DNA from: an uncultured Veillonella sp.
GTDB taxonomy: Bacteria; Bacillota; Negativicutes; Veillonellales; Veillonellaceae
DNA: 7,075 nt
Direction of reading: 5' to 3'
Assembly: GCF_900545205.1 (NCBI RefSeq)
Contig: NZ_UQYC01000081.1
Coordinates: 1 to 7,075 of the forward strand
Shown in pieces: positions 6,729 to 7,075 of the stretch. A program made the translations under genes and the position numbers. The notes below the pieces were generated by a model. That model was not told the origin of the DNA. It saw only the letters and a program-made list of their open reading frames with translations, and did no database searches. Every line of letters begins with the position of its first letter. Within the stretch, counting starts at the first letter, position 1.

Positions 6729-7075
6729 ATTCTTTTTTCAATACATAACCATACGCTTGTTTATAGCCATTGGCTTGTTCAGTAATGTATACACCTTGTA
6801 TTTCTGGCGCAAACCCCGGCAACAGATTAATACCTTCCTCTAAAGCTAAGAAATAGTCACAAGCAGTCTTAGACCAACGCTCTCCAGGTTGCACGCATAA
6901 TACACCTGGTGGGTACGGTAGAGCTCCTTCAAGAGCAATGCGACCTTCTGCCTCGCGTAGCGGTACTAATTCCCCCTTGTTACGTTGGAACTCAAAATTT
7001 GCCTTTTGTGGATTCATGACATAGTCTGGGACGAAAAGATTCTCAGGAATGCAACCCAAGTCGATATTCACAAAC
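6718..7075 (-). CDS. speF: Ornithine decarboxylase (Orn/Lys/Arg decarboxylase family), C-terminal part
   Basis: The last 118 codons of a PLP-dependent group III decarboxylase; the 5' part is beyond the window and the frame is open to 7075. Seen: GRIALEGALPYPPGVLCVQPGE, then YFLALEEGINLLPGF, EIQGVY and YGYVLK, matching the C-terminal domain of E. coli SpeF/SpeC (about 710-730 aa) better than lysine (CadA/LdcC) or arginine (AdiA) decarboxylases. The reaction would be ornithine to putrescine plus CO2, giving polyamine and consuming a proton. SpeF (inducible) versus SpeC (biosynthetic) cannot be told from this end, so the symbol is tentative. The PLP lysine lies outside the window. No terminator follows its stop; the NCS2 permease remnant begins at once, so transcription may run on toward guaD. 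Confidence 0.88.
   Translation of the reverse strand, partial: FVNIDLGCIPENLFVPDYVMNPQKANFEFQRNKGELVPLREAEGRIALEGALPYPPGVLCVQPGERWSKTACDYFLALEEGINLLPGFAPEIQGVYITEQANGYKQAYGYVLKKEYEV

Noticed and set aside
6555..6785. Plus-strand 76-codon frame between guaD and the decarboxylase gene
   Set aside because: It is antisense to the decarboxylase end and the permease remnant; the minus-strand reading has clear family similarity and this one has none.
1..7075. A novel defence, mobile or multi-gene system
   Set aside because: All genes belong to well-known housekeeping or transport families; there are no transposases, integrases, repeat arrays, toxin-antitoxin pairs or unknown large ORFs.

Overview
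The window reads as a core chromosomal segment of a low-to-moderate GC member of the Negativicutes. Veillonella is my best guess, based on the overall look of the proteins and the gene set; I could not test this by a search. Every gene I can support lies on the minus strand, so the text below follows minus-strand reading order, from high to low coordinates.

Region 1 (7075 to about 6475): the C-terminal end of an ornithine decarboxylase gene (speF/speC type) enters from the window edge and stops at 6718. Directly after it, at about 6701-6576, lies the last ~40 codons of an NCS2-family purine permease with no body: a gene remnant. It is followed by an AT-rich regulatory stretch containing a 16-bp perfect palindrome and 21-bp-spaced direct repeats, probably the guaD promoter region.

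Region 2 (6474-5108): guaD, guanine deaminase, ending at a strong intrinsic terminator. The permease scrap beside guaD suggests a former uptake-plus-deamination purine salvage pair that has lost its transporter here.

Region 3 (5090-4074): a divergent cation diffusion facilitator with its own promoter-like sequence. Two of the four usual transport-site A ligand positions are not metal-binding residues.

Region 4 (4062-954): an apparent serS - tal - glpX operon. serS and tal are 13 bp apart and tal and glpX 66 bp apart, and the unit ends at a textbook terminator (10-bp perfect stem, 3-nt loop, T run). Seryl-tRNA synthetase is thus joined to two sugar-phosphate enzymes, transaldolase and class II fructose-1,6-bisphosphatase, suited to gluconeogenic and pentose-phosphate interconversion in an organism living on organic acids.

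Region 5 (926-1): murA (fosfomycin target; TTG start, strong RBS), with its own promoter and a leader holding two adjoining hairpins. It runs off the low-coordinate edge. The tal/glpX/murA grouping recalls the Bacillus subtilis tal-murZ-glpX-rho neighbourhood.

I found no tRNA, rRNA, CRISPR, insertion sequence or phage feature, and no sign of an undescribed multi-gene system. The most notable items are the permease remnant with the adjoining palindromic promoter region, and the unusual metal-site residues of the CDF transporter.
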